Positions 1 through 7,822 of a stretch of DNA of 64,000 nt are shown here, in pieces. The DNA comes from DAOMNO01 sp035443885 (GTDB taxonomy: Bacteria > Planctomycetota > Phycisphaerae > Phycisphaerales > SM1A02), in contig DAOMNO010000003.1 in NCBI GenBank assembly GCA_035443885.1, forward strand, positions 124,001-188,000, given 5' to 3'. Every line of letters begins with the position of its first letter. Position 1 is the stretch's first letter. The notes below the pieces were generated by a model. The model was not told the DNA's origin. It saw only the letters and a list, made by a program, of their open reading frames with translations, and did not search any database. Position numbers and translations under genes: made by a program.

Positions 1-1
1 C

Positions 2-553
2 GAGCAGGATTCCATTTCAGGCGCGTTTCTCACCGTCGATCGCGTGCAAACCGCATCGCTTTTCTCGCAGCTTCGCGAAACGCCTCGCGTCGCGTCCGTC
101 ACCATCAAGCGTGCCGCGATTGAGAGCTTTCAGGAAACGATCGCACAGAATCTTCTCACAATGCGTGCCTTCACGGTGGCGTTCGCATCAATCATCGCCT
201 TCGGCGTCATCTACAACAGTGCGAGAATCTCCCTTTCCGAGCGAGGTCGAGAACTCGCCACGCTGCGCGTCATTGGTTTCACTCGCGGAGAGATCTCACT
301 GATTCTGCTCGGCGAGCTGACAATCCTCACCCTTGCGTCCATTCCGATCGGCCTGCTGTTCGGCTACTGGCTCGGCATGTTTACGATCGAATCGCTTCAA
401 ACGGAGCATCAGCGACTGCCGCTTGTCATCGGAATGCGCACCTACGCGTTCGCTGCGCTTGTTACTATCATTGCGGCTTTGCTTTCGGGATTGTTCGTTC
501 GCCGTCGTCTGGATCGCCTCGACCTCATCGCGGTGCTGAAGTCTCAAGCATAA
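2..553 (+). CDS. ABC transporter permease, FtsX/MacB-type C-terminal part (5' truncated by window)
   Basis: The reading frame is open from base 2 with no convincing start, so this is the 3' end of a longer permease gene. About 183 residues are visible. They end in the FtsX permease domain: three hydrophobic segments, with the cytoplasmic motif S-x-x-x-R-x-R-E-L-A-T-L-R-V-I-G-F between the first two, typical of MacB/LolCE/FtsX-type transporters. In this family the permease couples ATP hydrolysis to export or lipoprotein movement across the inner membrane. The HlyD-type adaptor begins 18 bp downstream on the same strand, so the two are probably co-transcribed as one exporter; the ATPase would lie upstream, outside the window. 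Substrate cannot be told from the sequence. Confidence 0.85.
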   Translation, partial: EQDSISGAFLTVDRVQTASLFSQLRETPRVASVTIKRAAIESFQETIAQNLLTMRAFTVAFASIIAFGVIYNSARISLSERGRELATLRVIGFTRGEISLILLGELTILTLASIPIGLLFGYWLGMFTIESLQTEHQRLPLVIGMRTYAFAALVTIIAALLSGLFVRRRLDRLDLIAVLKSQA

Positions 554-571
554 GGACCTCGCGCGTTGAAA

Positions 572-1768
572 ATGTCTATCGGTCGCATCCTGGTCTTCAT
601 CGCCGCCCTGACGATTGTCGTCGCGCTGGTCTTTGCGTTCATCCCTCAGCCGGTTCGCGTGGATGTCGCGGAAGTCATCCGTGGGCCGATGGTCGTTACG
701 GTGGATGACGACGGCCGCACGCGCATTCGAGAAAAATACGTCGTCTCCGCGCCGCTGGCGGGACAGATTCAGCGCATTCGACTGCGCGCGGGCGATGAAG
801 TGCGAGGCGGCACAACGCTGCTGACGACGCTCGCCCCCGCCGATCCCGCGCTCCTGGATGCGCGCGCGATTGCTGAGAACGAAGCTCGTGTCCGCCGCGC
901 AGAAGCTGCTGTCAGCCAGGCCGGACCTGTACGCGAACAGGCGCGCGTGCAATACGACTTCGCAGAGAACGAAGTCACCCGCATCCGCAGTGCATTCGAC
1001 CGAGGCGCAGCGACGGCGCATGAACTCGAAAGTGCGATCGTTCAGCAGCGGACCGCAATGGAGGCTTTCAACGCCGCCCATTTTGCGATGGAGATCGCCC
1101 GCTTTGAGCTTGAACTGGCGCGGGCTGCCCTGCTTCGCACCAGCCCGGAAGCCACGGAAGCGCAGCGCGTTGAACATCTGGAGATCACCGCCCCCATCGA
1201 CGGGCGCGTGCTGCAGGTCTTTCAGGAGAGCATGGCGGTTGTGATGCCCGGCACGCCGCTCGTTGAAATCGGCGATCCAACCGATCTTGAACTTGAAATC
1301 GACGTACTCTCTTCAGACGCAGTGCGCATCGACCCTGGCGCGCGTGTGTACATTGAGCACTGGGGCGGCTCGCATGTGCTCGAAGGACGCGTTCGGCTCG
1401 TCGAGCCGCGCGGATTCACGCATATCTCCGCGCTTGGTGTCGAAGAGCAACGTGTCAACGTGATCGTCGATTTCGCCGCACCCGCAGAGGACCGCTCACA
1501 ACTCGGCGACGGCTACCGCGTCGAAGCGAGAATTGTGGTCTGGGAAGCCGACGACGTGCTCCTCGCCCCGACCAGCGCGCTGTTCAGAACCGACGGCGAA
1601 TGGTCGGCCTTCGTCGTTGAAGAGGGCCGAGCGCGACTTCGAGAAGTGCAGATCGGACGACGAACTGGACTTCACGCGCAGATTCTCAGTGGATTGACGG
1701 AGGGCGATCGCGTGGTTCTTCATCCAAGCGATGCCGTGTTCAACGGCAGTCGCGTGCAGATTCGATAA
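572..1768 (+). CDS. HlyD-family periplasmic adaptor subunit
   Basis: About 398 residues. An N-terminal membrane anchor (roughly residues 3-25) is followed by a barrel-sandwich hybrid half (V-V-S-A-P-L-A-G-Q-I), a long helical hairpin rich in Ala, Glu and Arg (about 90-200), the second lipoyl half (I-T-A-P-I-D-G-R-V-L) and C-terminal beta-barrel and membrane-proximal domains. This is the standard order of membrane-fusion proteins that bridge an inner-membrane pump to an outer-membrane channel. It follows the FtsX permease by 18 bp, which fits a MacA/MacB-like exporter. An in-frame TTG at 566 is an alternative start closer to the AAGGA at 552; I prefer ATG 572. Substrate unknown. Confidence 0.9.
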   Translation: MSIGRILVFIAALTIVVALVFAFIPQPVRVDVAEVIRGPMVVTVDDDGRTRIREKYVVSAPLAGQIQRIRLRAGDEVRGGTTLLTTLAPADPALLDARAIAENEARVRRAEAAVSQAGPVREQARVQYDFAENEVTRIRSAFDRGAATAHELESAIVQQRTAMEAFNAAHFAMEIARFELELARAALLRTSPEATEAQRVEHLEITAPIDGRVLQVFQESMAVVMPGTPLVEIGDPTDLELEIDVLSSDAVRIDPGARVYIEHWGGSHVLEGRVRLVEPRGFTHISALGVEEQRVNVIVDFAAPAEDRSQLGDGYRVEARIVVWEADDVLLAPTSALFRTDGEWSAFVVEEGRARLREVQIGRRTGLHAQILSGLTEGDRVVLHPSDAVFNGSRVQIR

Positions 1769-1770
1769 TC

Positions 1771-2982
1771 TCACGCGCCCGTGCGGCTGCGGATGTTGTC
1801 CAGCACGTTCATGAAGTTGATGTACGCGTCGTAAGGCGAGTCGTAGGGGCTGAAGTATTTGTGAACATCGCCGTCCGCCCAGTATTTCGTGCACATGTAG
1901 TACAGGTGATCTGACGTGGTGAGCTTTCGCCAGTCTTCAAGAATGAACTCATCGCCCGCAGCGTGGGCCGCTTTCACCGGGCCTTCGAGCCGATACAGCT
2001 CCGCCGCGGCATTGTCCTGCATGGCGTTACCAAGCCACGCGGAAAGGTCTCGCTCGGTGTCCGCCCATGAGGTCATCATCGGCACGTCGTACTCGCCCAC
2101 CGGCTCGTAGCGATCGACAGCCTCGCTGGGCGTTACGAAGTCGTTGTGGCCGGGGTTCACGTCGTAGATTTTCTCGGGCAGCGCATCAAGAAACTCAAAG
2201 ATGCCTGTTTCCGCCCACTGATGCTCGCCCAACGTTTCATAGTCCATGAACAGATTGCAGACGTGCCCGTCGCCGTTGATGTTGTTGACCCACGTTGCGA
2301 ACGTCTCCGCCTTGAGCGGCCAGCCGGGCCAGTTGCGATCCGAAAACCTGAATGCGATGTCATCCGACAGGCGATAGTTTTTCAGCAGCAGCTTGATTCG
2401 CGCCTGCTTCAGGTTCCCCTTCGCACCGGGCGGCACATACAGATAATTCGGCGAACGATAGCCAAGCAGACGATCCAACCCTTCGCACAGCACGGCTTTG
2501 TATCGCCCCAGCCCGCCAATGTGCGCCGCCACCTGATTGCTGTAGGTCAGTTCGGTGTTGCGAAAGACCTTCGGCGTCTGGCCGAAGAGTTCCTGAATCT
2601 GCTGATCGTGCAACGCGACCTGTTCAGAGAACTCCTCTCGCGAGAAGAGAAACGACAGCGAGTGATGCGATGTCTCGCCGAGGAACTCGCATGCGCCGGT
2701 CGCGCCGAGCTGCTGAAACAGCTCAATGACATCGGGCGTCCACAATCGAAACTGCTCAAGCGCCGTGCCGGAGATTGAGAACGACACGCGAAACCGGCCC
2801 TCATGGCGGCGGACCAGATCAAGAATCTTCCGCGTAGCGGGGCGATAGCACTTGTTGGCGACCTTCTCACAAATGTCACGATTGGCCGTGTTGTTGAACA
2901 CGAACGGATCGGTGTCGAAGACGGAGTACCGACGAAGACGAAAGGGCTGGTGCACCTGGAAGTAGAAGTTCACCGAGGTCAT
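1771..2982 (-). CDS. Glycoside hydrolase family 57 (alpha-amylase-like)
   Basis: 403 residues, close to the length of GH57 alpha-amylase-type enzymes. The N-terminus has the family start F-Y-F-Q-V-H-Q-P with the first conserved His. The F-R-N-T-E-L-T-Y-S-N motif (about residues 140-149) should carry the catalytic Glu, and F-M-D-Y-E-T-L-G-E-H (about 243-252) the second acidic catalytic residue. It has no signal peptide, so it probably acts in the cytoplasm on glycogen or maltodextrin. Neighbours give no operon context: the adaptor gene converges on it with only 2 bp between stop codons. A TACGAT box ends 6 bp before the ATG and no Shine-Dalgarno is visible, so a leaderless message is likely. 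Confidence 0.9.
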   Translation of the reverse strand: MTSVNFYFQVHQPFRLRRYSVFDTDPFVFNNTANRDICEKVANKCYRPATRKILDLVRRHEGRFRVSFSISGTALEQFRLWTPDVIELFQQLGATGACEFLGETSHHSLSFLFSREEFSEQVALHDQQIQELFGQTPKVFRNTELTYSNQVAAHIGGLGRYKAVLCEGLDRLLGYRSPNYLYVPPGAKGNLKQARIKLLLKNYRLSDDIAFRFSDRNWPGWPLKAETFATWVNNINGDGHVCNLFMDYETLGEHQWAETGIFEFLDALPEKIYDVNPGHNDFVTPSEAVDRYEPVGEYDVPMMTSWADTERDLSAWLGNAMQDNAAAELYRLEGPVKAAHAAGDEFILEDWRKLTTSDHLYYMCTKYWADGDVHKYFSPYDSPYDAYINFMNVLDNIRSRTGA

Positions 2983-3003
2983 TCACGCATCGTACATGCC
3001 CCC

Positions 3004-3037
3004 GCAAAGAAAAACCCCGGCCACGAGGGCCGGGGTT
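3004..3037 (-). terminator. Rho-independent terminator of the dockerin protein gene
   Basis: A perfect 10-bp stem (3013-3022 with 3028-3037, arms AACCCCGGCC and GGCCGGGGTT) closes a 5-base loop. Read on the minus strand it is followed by TTTTTCTTT at 3012-3004. It lies 28 bp past the stop codon of the gene at 3066-4517. Confidence 0.9.
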
Positions 3038-3065
3038 CAACTTCAGAGAAGGAAACAAGCCGAAC

Positions 3066-4517
3066 TCAGTTGCACGGACCCCAGCTTGCGAGCAGGATGA
3101 GAAGGTCCTGCACGTCCACCGCGCCACTGCCGTTGAGGTCAGCCGCGCAGGACTTGCACGGTCCCCACGCGCCCAGAAGGGCCAGCAGATCCTGCACGTC
3201 AACGTTGTTGTCGTCGTTCAGATCGGCCGGGCAGGGCGGAGCCGGAGCCGGACCGGGAACGAGGACCGGCGCGTTGAAGCTCGCAGGGCCAACGCCGGAG
3301 AGGAACAGCTCGATCTCCATGGAACCCATCTGCGGAGCGGTGTTCGCAGTGAATCGGTAGTTGTACAGCGAACCCCAGCGCAGCGCGTTGGCGTTGGGAT
3401 TGGTGCTGAAAGGTGTCGTCGCCCAGCGAATCGTGTCATTCGCATGGGTGCCGGGCCAGAACGTACCATCAAAGGTGACGTAGTTGATGCCATCGCCACT
3501 GTGGTAGGACGGGCTGTGGAAGCCGATGTTCGACACCGTTACGCCGTCCTCAACCGGAACGGAAACAGCACCGGCACCGCGACGAGAGTTGAGGTTGTGA
3601 ACCGCATACTCGTAGGTCCACGTGCCATCGCCGTTGTCATAGACGCGATAACCGACGTTGAAGCGGCCTTCTTCCGGATCATTCACTTCGGAAATATTGA
3701 CCTGCGGGTCGAATGCGCGCCACGCCTGAATGCCCGGCTTGCCCATCACAACAGACGACTGGCAGTTCGCCACCGCGGTAATGGCCGTGGTCGTCACATT
3801 GACCAGGCGATACGACGCGTTGTTGTAACGATTCACCAGCGGCTCATCGTGCGTGAGGTAGTGAATCTCCGCCACGTACTGAGAGCTAGGCAGGATGTCA
3901 GTGTGCTTGATCTGCAGGCGGCCGCGAATGATCGCGTTGCCTTGCGGCGCCTGATAAATATCATTGTGGACGCCGCTCGGTCCCATGCCAAGCGGGTTCT
4001 TGTTCCATCGCGGGCCGAGCATGCTCTGGTCGCCGTTGAGCGTAGCCCAGTAAGTGTCAGCACAACCGATACCGAGCGAGGAACAAGGCGTTGATTGGCA
4101 AGTGCCGCAGGTCGGCTCGCTCACCGCGCAGAAGCTGTGCTTCAGCCAGCTCATGCCGATGTGCTCAAAGCGACCGCTGTTGTAGCGATAGATGTTTTGC
4201 GCAATGACGGGGTTGCGGCCGCCATTGATCCACTCCGCCGTCTGCGTGCCGACGTTGCACGATGTTGACGCCATGGAGAACGCACTGATGCCCGCGTTCT
4301 GGCCGTAGTAGTGGAAGTCGTTGCTGCCGCAGGCACCGCTGCTGCCCAGCCCGATGCGGCTGACGGTGACGTCCGGCCCAGGGGCTGCGACACCACCGCC
4401 TGCACGCGAGGATGCGTGCGCTGGCATACCCAAATGTCCAAGTACGAGGATAACGCCACTCGCGGCTATGCCGCTCATACACATCTTGCTTTTCACGGTC
4501 TTCTTCTCCGAAGGCAC
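3066..4517 (-). CDS. Secreted protein with C-terminal dockerin-like repeats
   Basis: 483 residues. The N-terminus is a signal peptide (M-K-rich start, hydrophobic I-A-A-S-G-V-I-L-V-L-G, cleavage near H-A-S-S). The middle (about 45-420) is a Cys-containing secreted domain I do not recognise; it has several Trp, Tyr and Asn-rich strands. The last 55 residues are two dockerin type I-like Ca-binding repeats (P-A-D-L-N-D-D-N-N-V-D-V-Q-D-L-L, then A-A-D-L-N-G-S-G-A-V-D-V-Q-D-L-L), a hallmark of Phycisphaerae exported proteins. An in-frame GTG at 4496 sits 9 nt after GGAGAAG and may be the real start. The gene ends in a strong terminator. Its role is unknown; the tail suggests cell-surface or extracellular assembly. 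Confidence 0.85.
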   Translation of the reverse strand: MPSEKKTVKSKMCMSGIAASGVILVLGHLGMPAHASSRAGGGVAAPGPDVTVSRIGLGSSGACGSNDFHYYGQNAGISAFSMASTSCNVGTQTAEWINGGRNPVIAQNIYRYNSGRFEHIGMSWLKHSFCAVSEPTCGTCQSTPCSSLGIGCADTYWATLNGDQSMLGPRWNKNPLGMGPSGVHNDIYQAPQGNAIIRGRLQIKHTDILPSSQYVAEIHYLTHDEPLVNRYNNASYRLVNVTTTAITAVANCQSSVVMGKPGIQAWRAFDPQVNISEVNDPEEGRFNVGYRVYDNGDGTWTYEYAVHNLNSRRGAGAVSVPVEDGVTVSNIGFHSPSYHSGDGINYVTFDGTFWPGTHANDTIRWATTPFSTNPNANALRWGSLYNYRFTANTAPQMGSMEIELFLSGVGPASFNAPVLVPGPAPAPPCPADLNDDNNVDVQDLLALLGAWGPCKSCAADLNGSGAVDVQDLLILLASWGPCN

Positions 4518-4753
4518 TTAACGAGACACTGCGTACGGCTCCTTGGCCACAACGGCCAGAGTGCGAACCGAACGCTCCTGTCCCCCTTGGCACCCCAACA
4601 CAGCCTCTAGTATGGGCATGGATACCGGGGTGTCAATCAAAAACATGTGCCTCGCCCACCCTTTGATATATTCTCCGGAATAAATGTGATGTGCTTCCCA
4701 GACCAACTTGAGGGCGTGGCTTGGCTCGCCCGAACCCGATATCCTCTCCACCC

Positions 4754-5641
4754 GTGCAGCCAGCCGTTTTTCTCGACCGTGACAACACCCTGATTGCTGC
4801 TGAAGGCGATTTGGGCGATCCGGACCAGGTTCAGCTCCTGCCGGGCGTCCCCGAAGGGCTTCTTGCGCTTCGAGAAGCGGGATATCGGCTGGTAGTCGTT
4901 ACCAATCAGCCCGGCGTCGCGCGAGGGGTGTTCTCGGAAGCTGAGGTCGATTTCATTCACCAGCGCATCGCTGCGATGATCGATCAGGCTTCTCAAACCC
5001 ACGATCTCATCGACCGCTTCTACTACTGCCCCTACTGCCCCGACGCCACGATCGCGGAGTATCGGCGCGACCACCCGTGGCGGAAGCCGCACTCTGGGAT
5101 GATCCTGCAAGCATCGCGCGACCTTCGTCTTGACCTCGCACGCTCGTGGCTCATCGGTGATCAGCCTCGCGACATCGCAGCAGGCCGCTCCGCCGGTTGT
5201 CGAACCATTCTCGTCAATCACAACGGCAGCACGACACGAACGAACGAACCCAACGCCAAGCCGACAACCGCCGTCCGTTCGTTTCTTGATGCAGTCGATC
5301 ACATTCTTCAATCCAGCGCTTCATCATCAGCACGCTCATCTGCTGCGGTTGAAAGCACCCCAGCATTTGAGCCGGAAGAACCCGCGCTCCGCGCAGAGCT
5401 AACGCAGCTTCGCAGAGGTTTGACCGATCTTGCAGATGAGCTTCGCGCCGAACGCGCCAGAAAGACCGATTTCACACTGCTGAAGATGGCAGCAGGCATC
5501 TGCCAGTTGCTCGTGCTGCTGCTTGTGCTGCTGGGCCTGCTTCAACTCGCTCAGGATGCGGTGTTCTACAAGTGGATGGTCGGCGCGATCCTCGCCCAGC
5601 TTGCGACCATCACCATCCTGCTCGCGGACCACCGCTCGTGA
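4754..5641 (+). CDS. HAD-IIIA phosphatase, GmhB-like, with C-terminal membrane anchor
   Basis: The N-terminal 180 residues match the HAD-IIIA/histidinol-phosphatase family that includes D-glycero-D-manno-heptose 1,7-bisphosphate 7-phosphatase: F-L-D-R-D-N-T-L (nucleophile Asp), V-V-V-T-N-Q-P-G, a Cys-rich loop C-P-Y-C-P with H-P-W-R-K-P, and W-L-I-G-D-Q-P-R-D-I. Unlike GmhB (about 190 residues) it continues into a charged coiled-coil stretch and two hydrophobic segments (about 240-290), so it is probably membrane-tethered. I start it at GTG 4754, because a TATCCT box ends 8 bp before it and homology begins just after. TTG 4721 would add 11 residues. Substrate could be heptose bisphosphate or another sugar phosphate. 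Confidence 0.8.
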   Translation: MQPAVFLDRDNTLIAAEGDLGDPDQVQLLPGVPEGLLALREAGYRLVVVTNQPGVARGVFSEAEVDFIHQRIAAMIDQASQTHDLIDRFYYCPYCPDATIAEYRRDHPWRKPHSGMILQASRDLRLDLARSWLIGDQPRDIAAGRSAGCRTILVNHNGSTTRTNEPNAKPTTAVRSFLDAVDHILQSSASSSARSSAAVESTPAFEPEEPALRAELTQLRRGLTDLADELRAERARKTDFTLLKMAAGICQLLVLLLVLLGLLQLAQDAVFYKWMVGAILAQLATITILLADHRS

Positions 5642-5949
5642 GTGAACAGACCAGCATCATCACGCTGCGCGCGTTGCATGGCGAGCCGCTGGCCGACCCT
5701 CGAACGCGCGAAACCGTGCTGAGCGCTGCACGCGCGATCGCAGAACGGCAGGGCATCGAAGTGCTGGCTATCGAATCCACCCCTGCCAGCATCACCGTAA
5801 CGTTGCGCACCGGCCGCATCGAATCCCTCGGTTTCGCTGCAGAACTCAGGCGAAACACGACATCGTGGTACACGAAGAAGTTCGGCGAGCCGACACTCTG
5901 GGGTGAAGCCTCAGACAACGAGCCGGGCGAAGAGTGGAAACGTCGCTGA
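5638..5949 (+). CDS. Conserved-looking hypothetical protein (103 aa)
   Basis: I do not recognise this family. The GTG start overlaps the stop of the preceding HAD gene (GTGA), which indicates translational coupling. The protein is soluble with no signal or membrane segment. It has an alpha/beta pattern: a first strand I-I-T-L-R-A-L, a helix rich in Ala and Arg, a second strand E-V-L-A-I-E-S, and a conserved-looking C-terminal patch F-A-A-E-L-R-R-N-T-T-S-W-Y-T-K-K-F-G followed by L-W-G. Length and coupling suggest a small accessory to the membrane-anchored phosphatase, but no function can be assigned. Confidence 0.65.
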   Translation: MSEQTSIITLRALHGEPLADPRTRETVLSAARAIAERQGIEVLAIESTPASITVTLRTGRIESLGFAAELRRNTTSWYTKKFGEPTLWGEASDNEPGEEWKRR

Positions 5950-5953
5950 CACC

Positions 5954-7816
5954 TCAGTGTTCGCGAGCCGCCTCATCCAGCATCGCGCCCAGCACATCGT
6001 GACCTTCAAGCACCCAACGTGGCGCCCACTTGCCGTTGATGAACAGCATGGTTGATGATCGCACCTGCCCGACGAGTGTGCGCAGCATTTCGCCATCCAT
6101 GCGAACCGCCCGCGCCACATCGGACGACTGCATCGCAGCCGACAGTGCATCAACGTCCAACCCCATGCTCACCGCTGCACTGCGCACCGCCGCTTCGCTC
6201 AATCGGTCGTGGTTGGCGATCAGCCATTCGTGCATGCGTCGGAATGCTTCCGGACCGCCGATCATGCCTGCTGCCTCCGCCGCTCGTGCCGCCATGCACC
6301 CCTGCTCGCTGCGCGAAACCGGCGACGCGGGATTGCACGATTCGTCAATCGGAAAATATCTGAAGGCATAGACCACATCGCTGCGGCCGCTGATCGCAGC
6401 ACGCACGGCTCGATCCAGCTCCGCCGCGCTCGGCGTTTCATAGTCGCCCCACACATCCACGCGCACCGGGCCTTCCATCGCGGCAAGCTGCCGATGCGCC
6501 GGCAAGGCGCTGATCGCCCGCTGCGGCTGTTCCTTCCAATCTGCGATGTACTTCTCAAACGCCGTGGGCGGGCGAACAGGAGCAGTCTCTCTCTGCGGAC
6601 CGGCAGCAGCCACTCGCTCCACCGCGCGAGTAACCGCGTTGTGAGCATTCCACCCCTTCAACTCAACGCCATTGATAAAGATCATCGGCGTGTAATGCAA
6701 CCCATACGAAACAGCTTCTTCAATATCCTGCTGCACGAGTTTGAGCGTCTCTTCACTTTGCATCACCGCGAGAAACCGCTGCACGTCGTAGCCAAGCTCG
6801 CGCAGCCCCGCGACAATTTCCGCATCCGTGAAGCTGCCGCCTCGTTCGAACAACCAGTGATGCATCTCCCAGAATCGCTCCGGCCCGCCGATGATGCCCG
6901 CCGCTTCCGCCGCTCGCGCCGCCCAGCACGCATTGGAATGCATGTTGCGGTTCATGTGGCGATTGCACAGTGTGCTCATGGGAAAGTGCTTGACTGAAAG
7001 CGAGACATCGCTCCGCTGCTTGAGAAGTTGCTGCACTTCTCGCTCGATCCGCTGGCAATCAATGCACTGATAGCCGGAGATGATGACCAAGCGAATCGGC
7101 GCATCCGCGGGGCCAAGCCGGTATCGCCCGGTGAACGGCTCCGCTTCCGCGCCGGCGTCCACCATGCGCTGCATCGACTCACCCAGATCGCGCTCCGCAG
7201 TTTCAGCGACTTGCTTCGTGTGCATGACCTGAGCGCCCCAGAGCGCCGCAGTGCCAATTGCAAACGTCGCAGCCCAGCTCGCCAATGATGACGCCGCAGG
7301 CGACGCCGATGCAACGGTCCCGCGCCGCGCAAACTCCATGACGCCCACGAATCCCAGATTGCCGACGTGCGCCATCAGGCAGTAGTAGCAAATCTCCCCC
7401 TGGATCACCATCACGCCCAGAAAGATGATGGACGCCGCTGCGCCAAGCCACGCAATCACACGCAAAGCCAGCGGCGGTCTGCCGCCCGCCATCAGCCATG
7501 CAACAAGCATGGAGACGAAGTAGGCAAGTCCCACAAATGAAACCGGCCAATGAACAATCGGCAGCTTGCCCCATACGCCTGAGGTGAGCTTCGCGCACGC
7601 GCTGCCCGCGCCGCAGCCGGGCAGGCTCATTGCGCCGAAGTGCTCAAGCACAAGCATCGCGCTTGAAATAACGCTGAAAGCCAGCAGGATCGCGCCGATC
7701 GGCAACGCCCACGCTGCCTGCTCAATCGCACTCGCGGATTGAACCGCCGCACTACTGGAACTACCGGCACCGCCTCGCCTGGCTTGATCTGCTTTAGCCT
7801 TCTTCTTCTTGCTCAT
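5954..7816 (-). CDS. VKOR domain fused to two DsbA/thioredoxin-like domains
   Basis: 620 residues in three parts. Residues 35-195 are a membrane vitamin K epoxide reductase-like domain with loop cysteines C68 and C74 and the active-site C-Y-Y-C at 143-146. Residues 235-395 are a DsbA-like thioredoxin domain with C-I-D-C at 251-254. Residues 435-610 are a second DsbA-like domain where the CxxC is replaced by Y-E-T-P-S-A, though its other landmarks (M-I-G-G-P-E, M-L-F-I-N-G) are kept. VKOR-Trx fusions form disulfides in exported proteins by passing electrons to quinone. The gene lies 6 bp behind radA. The third domain is probably a scaffold or substrate-binding copy that lost redox activity. 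Confidence 0.88.
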   Translation of the reverse strand: MSKKKKAKADQARRGGAGSSSSAAVQSASAIEQAAWALPIGAILLAFSVISSAMLVLEHFGAMSLPGCGAGSACAKLTSGVWGKLPIVHWPVSFVGLAYFVSMLVAWLMAGGRPPLALRVIAWLGAAASIIFLGVMVIQGEICYYCLMAHVGNLGFVGVMEFARRGTVASASPAASSLASWAATFAIGTAALWGAQVMHTKQVAETAERDLGESMQRMVDAGAEAEPFTGRYRLGPADAPIRLVIISGYQCIDCQRIEREVQQLLKQRSDVSLSVKHFPMSTLCNRHMNRNMHSNACWAARAAEAAGIIGGPERFWEMHHWLFERGGSFTDAEIVAGLRELGYDVQRFLAVMQSEETLKLVQQDIEEAVSYGLHYTPMIFINGVELKGWNAHNAVTRAVERVAAAGPQRETAPVRPPTAFEKYIADWKEQPQRAISALPAHRQLAAMEGPVRVDVWGDYETPSAAELDRAVRAAISGRSDVVYAFRYFPIDESCNPASPVSRSEQGCMAARAAEAAGMIGGPEAFRRMHEWLIANHDRLSEAAVRSAAVSMGLDVDALSAAMQSSDVARAVRMDGEMLRTLVGQVRSSTMLFINGKWAPRWVLEGHDVLGAMLDEAAREH

Positions 7817-7822
7817 TCGCCG

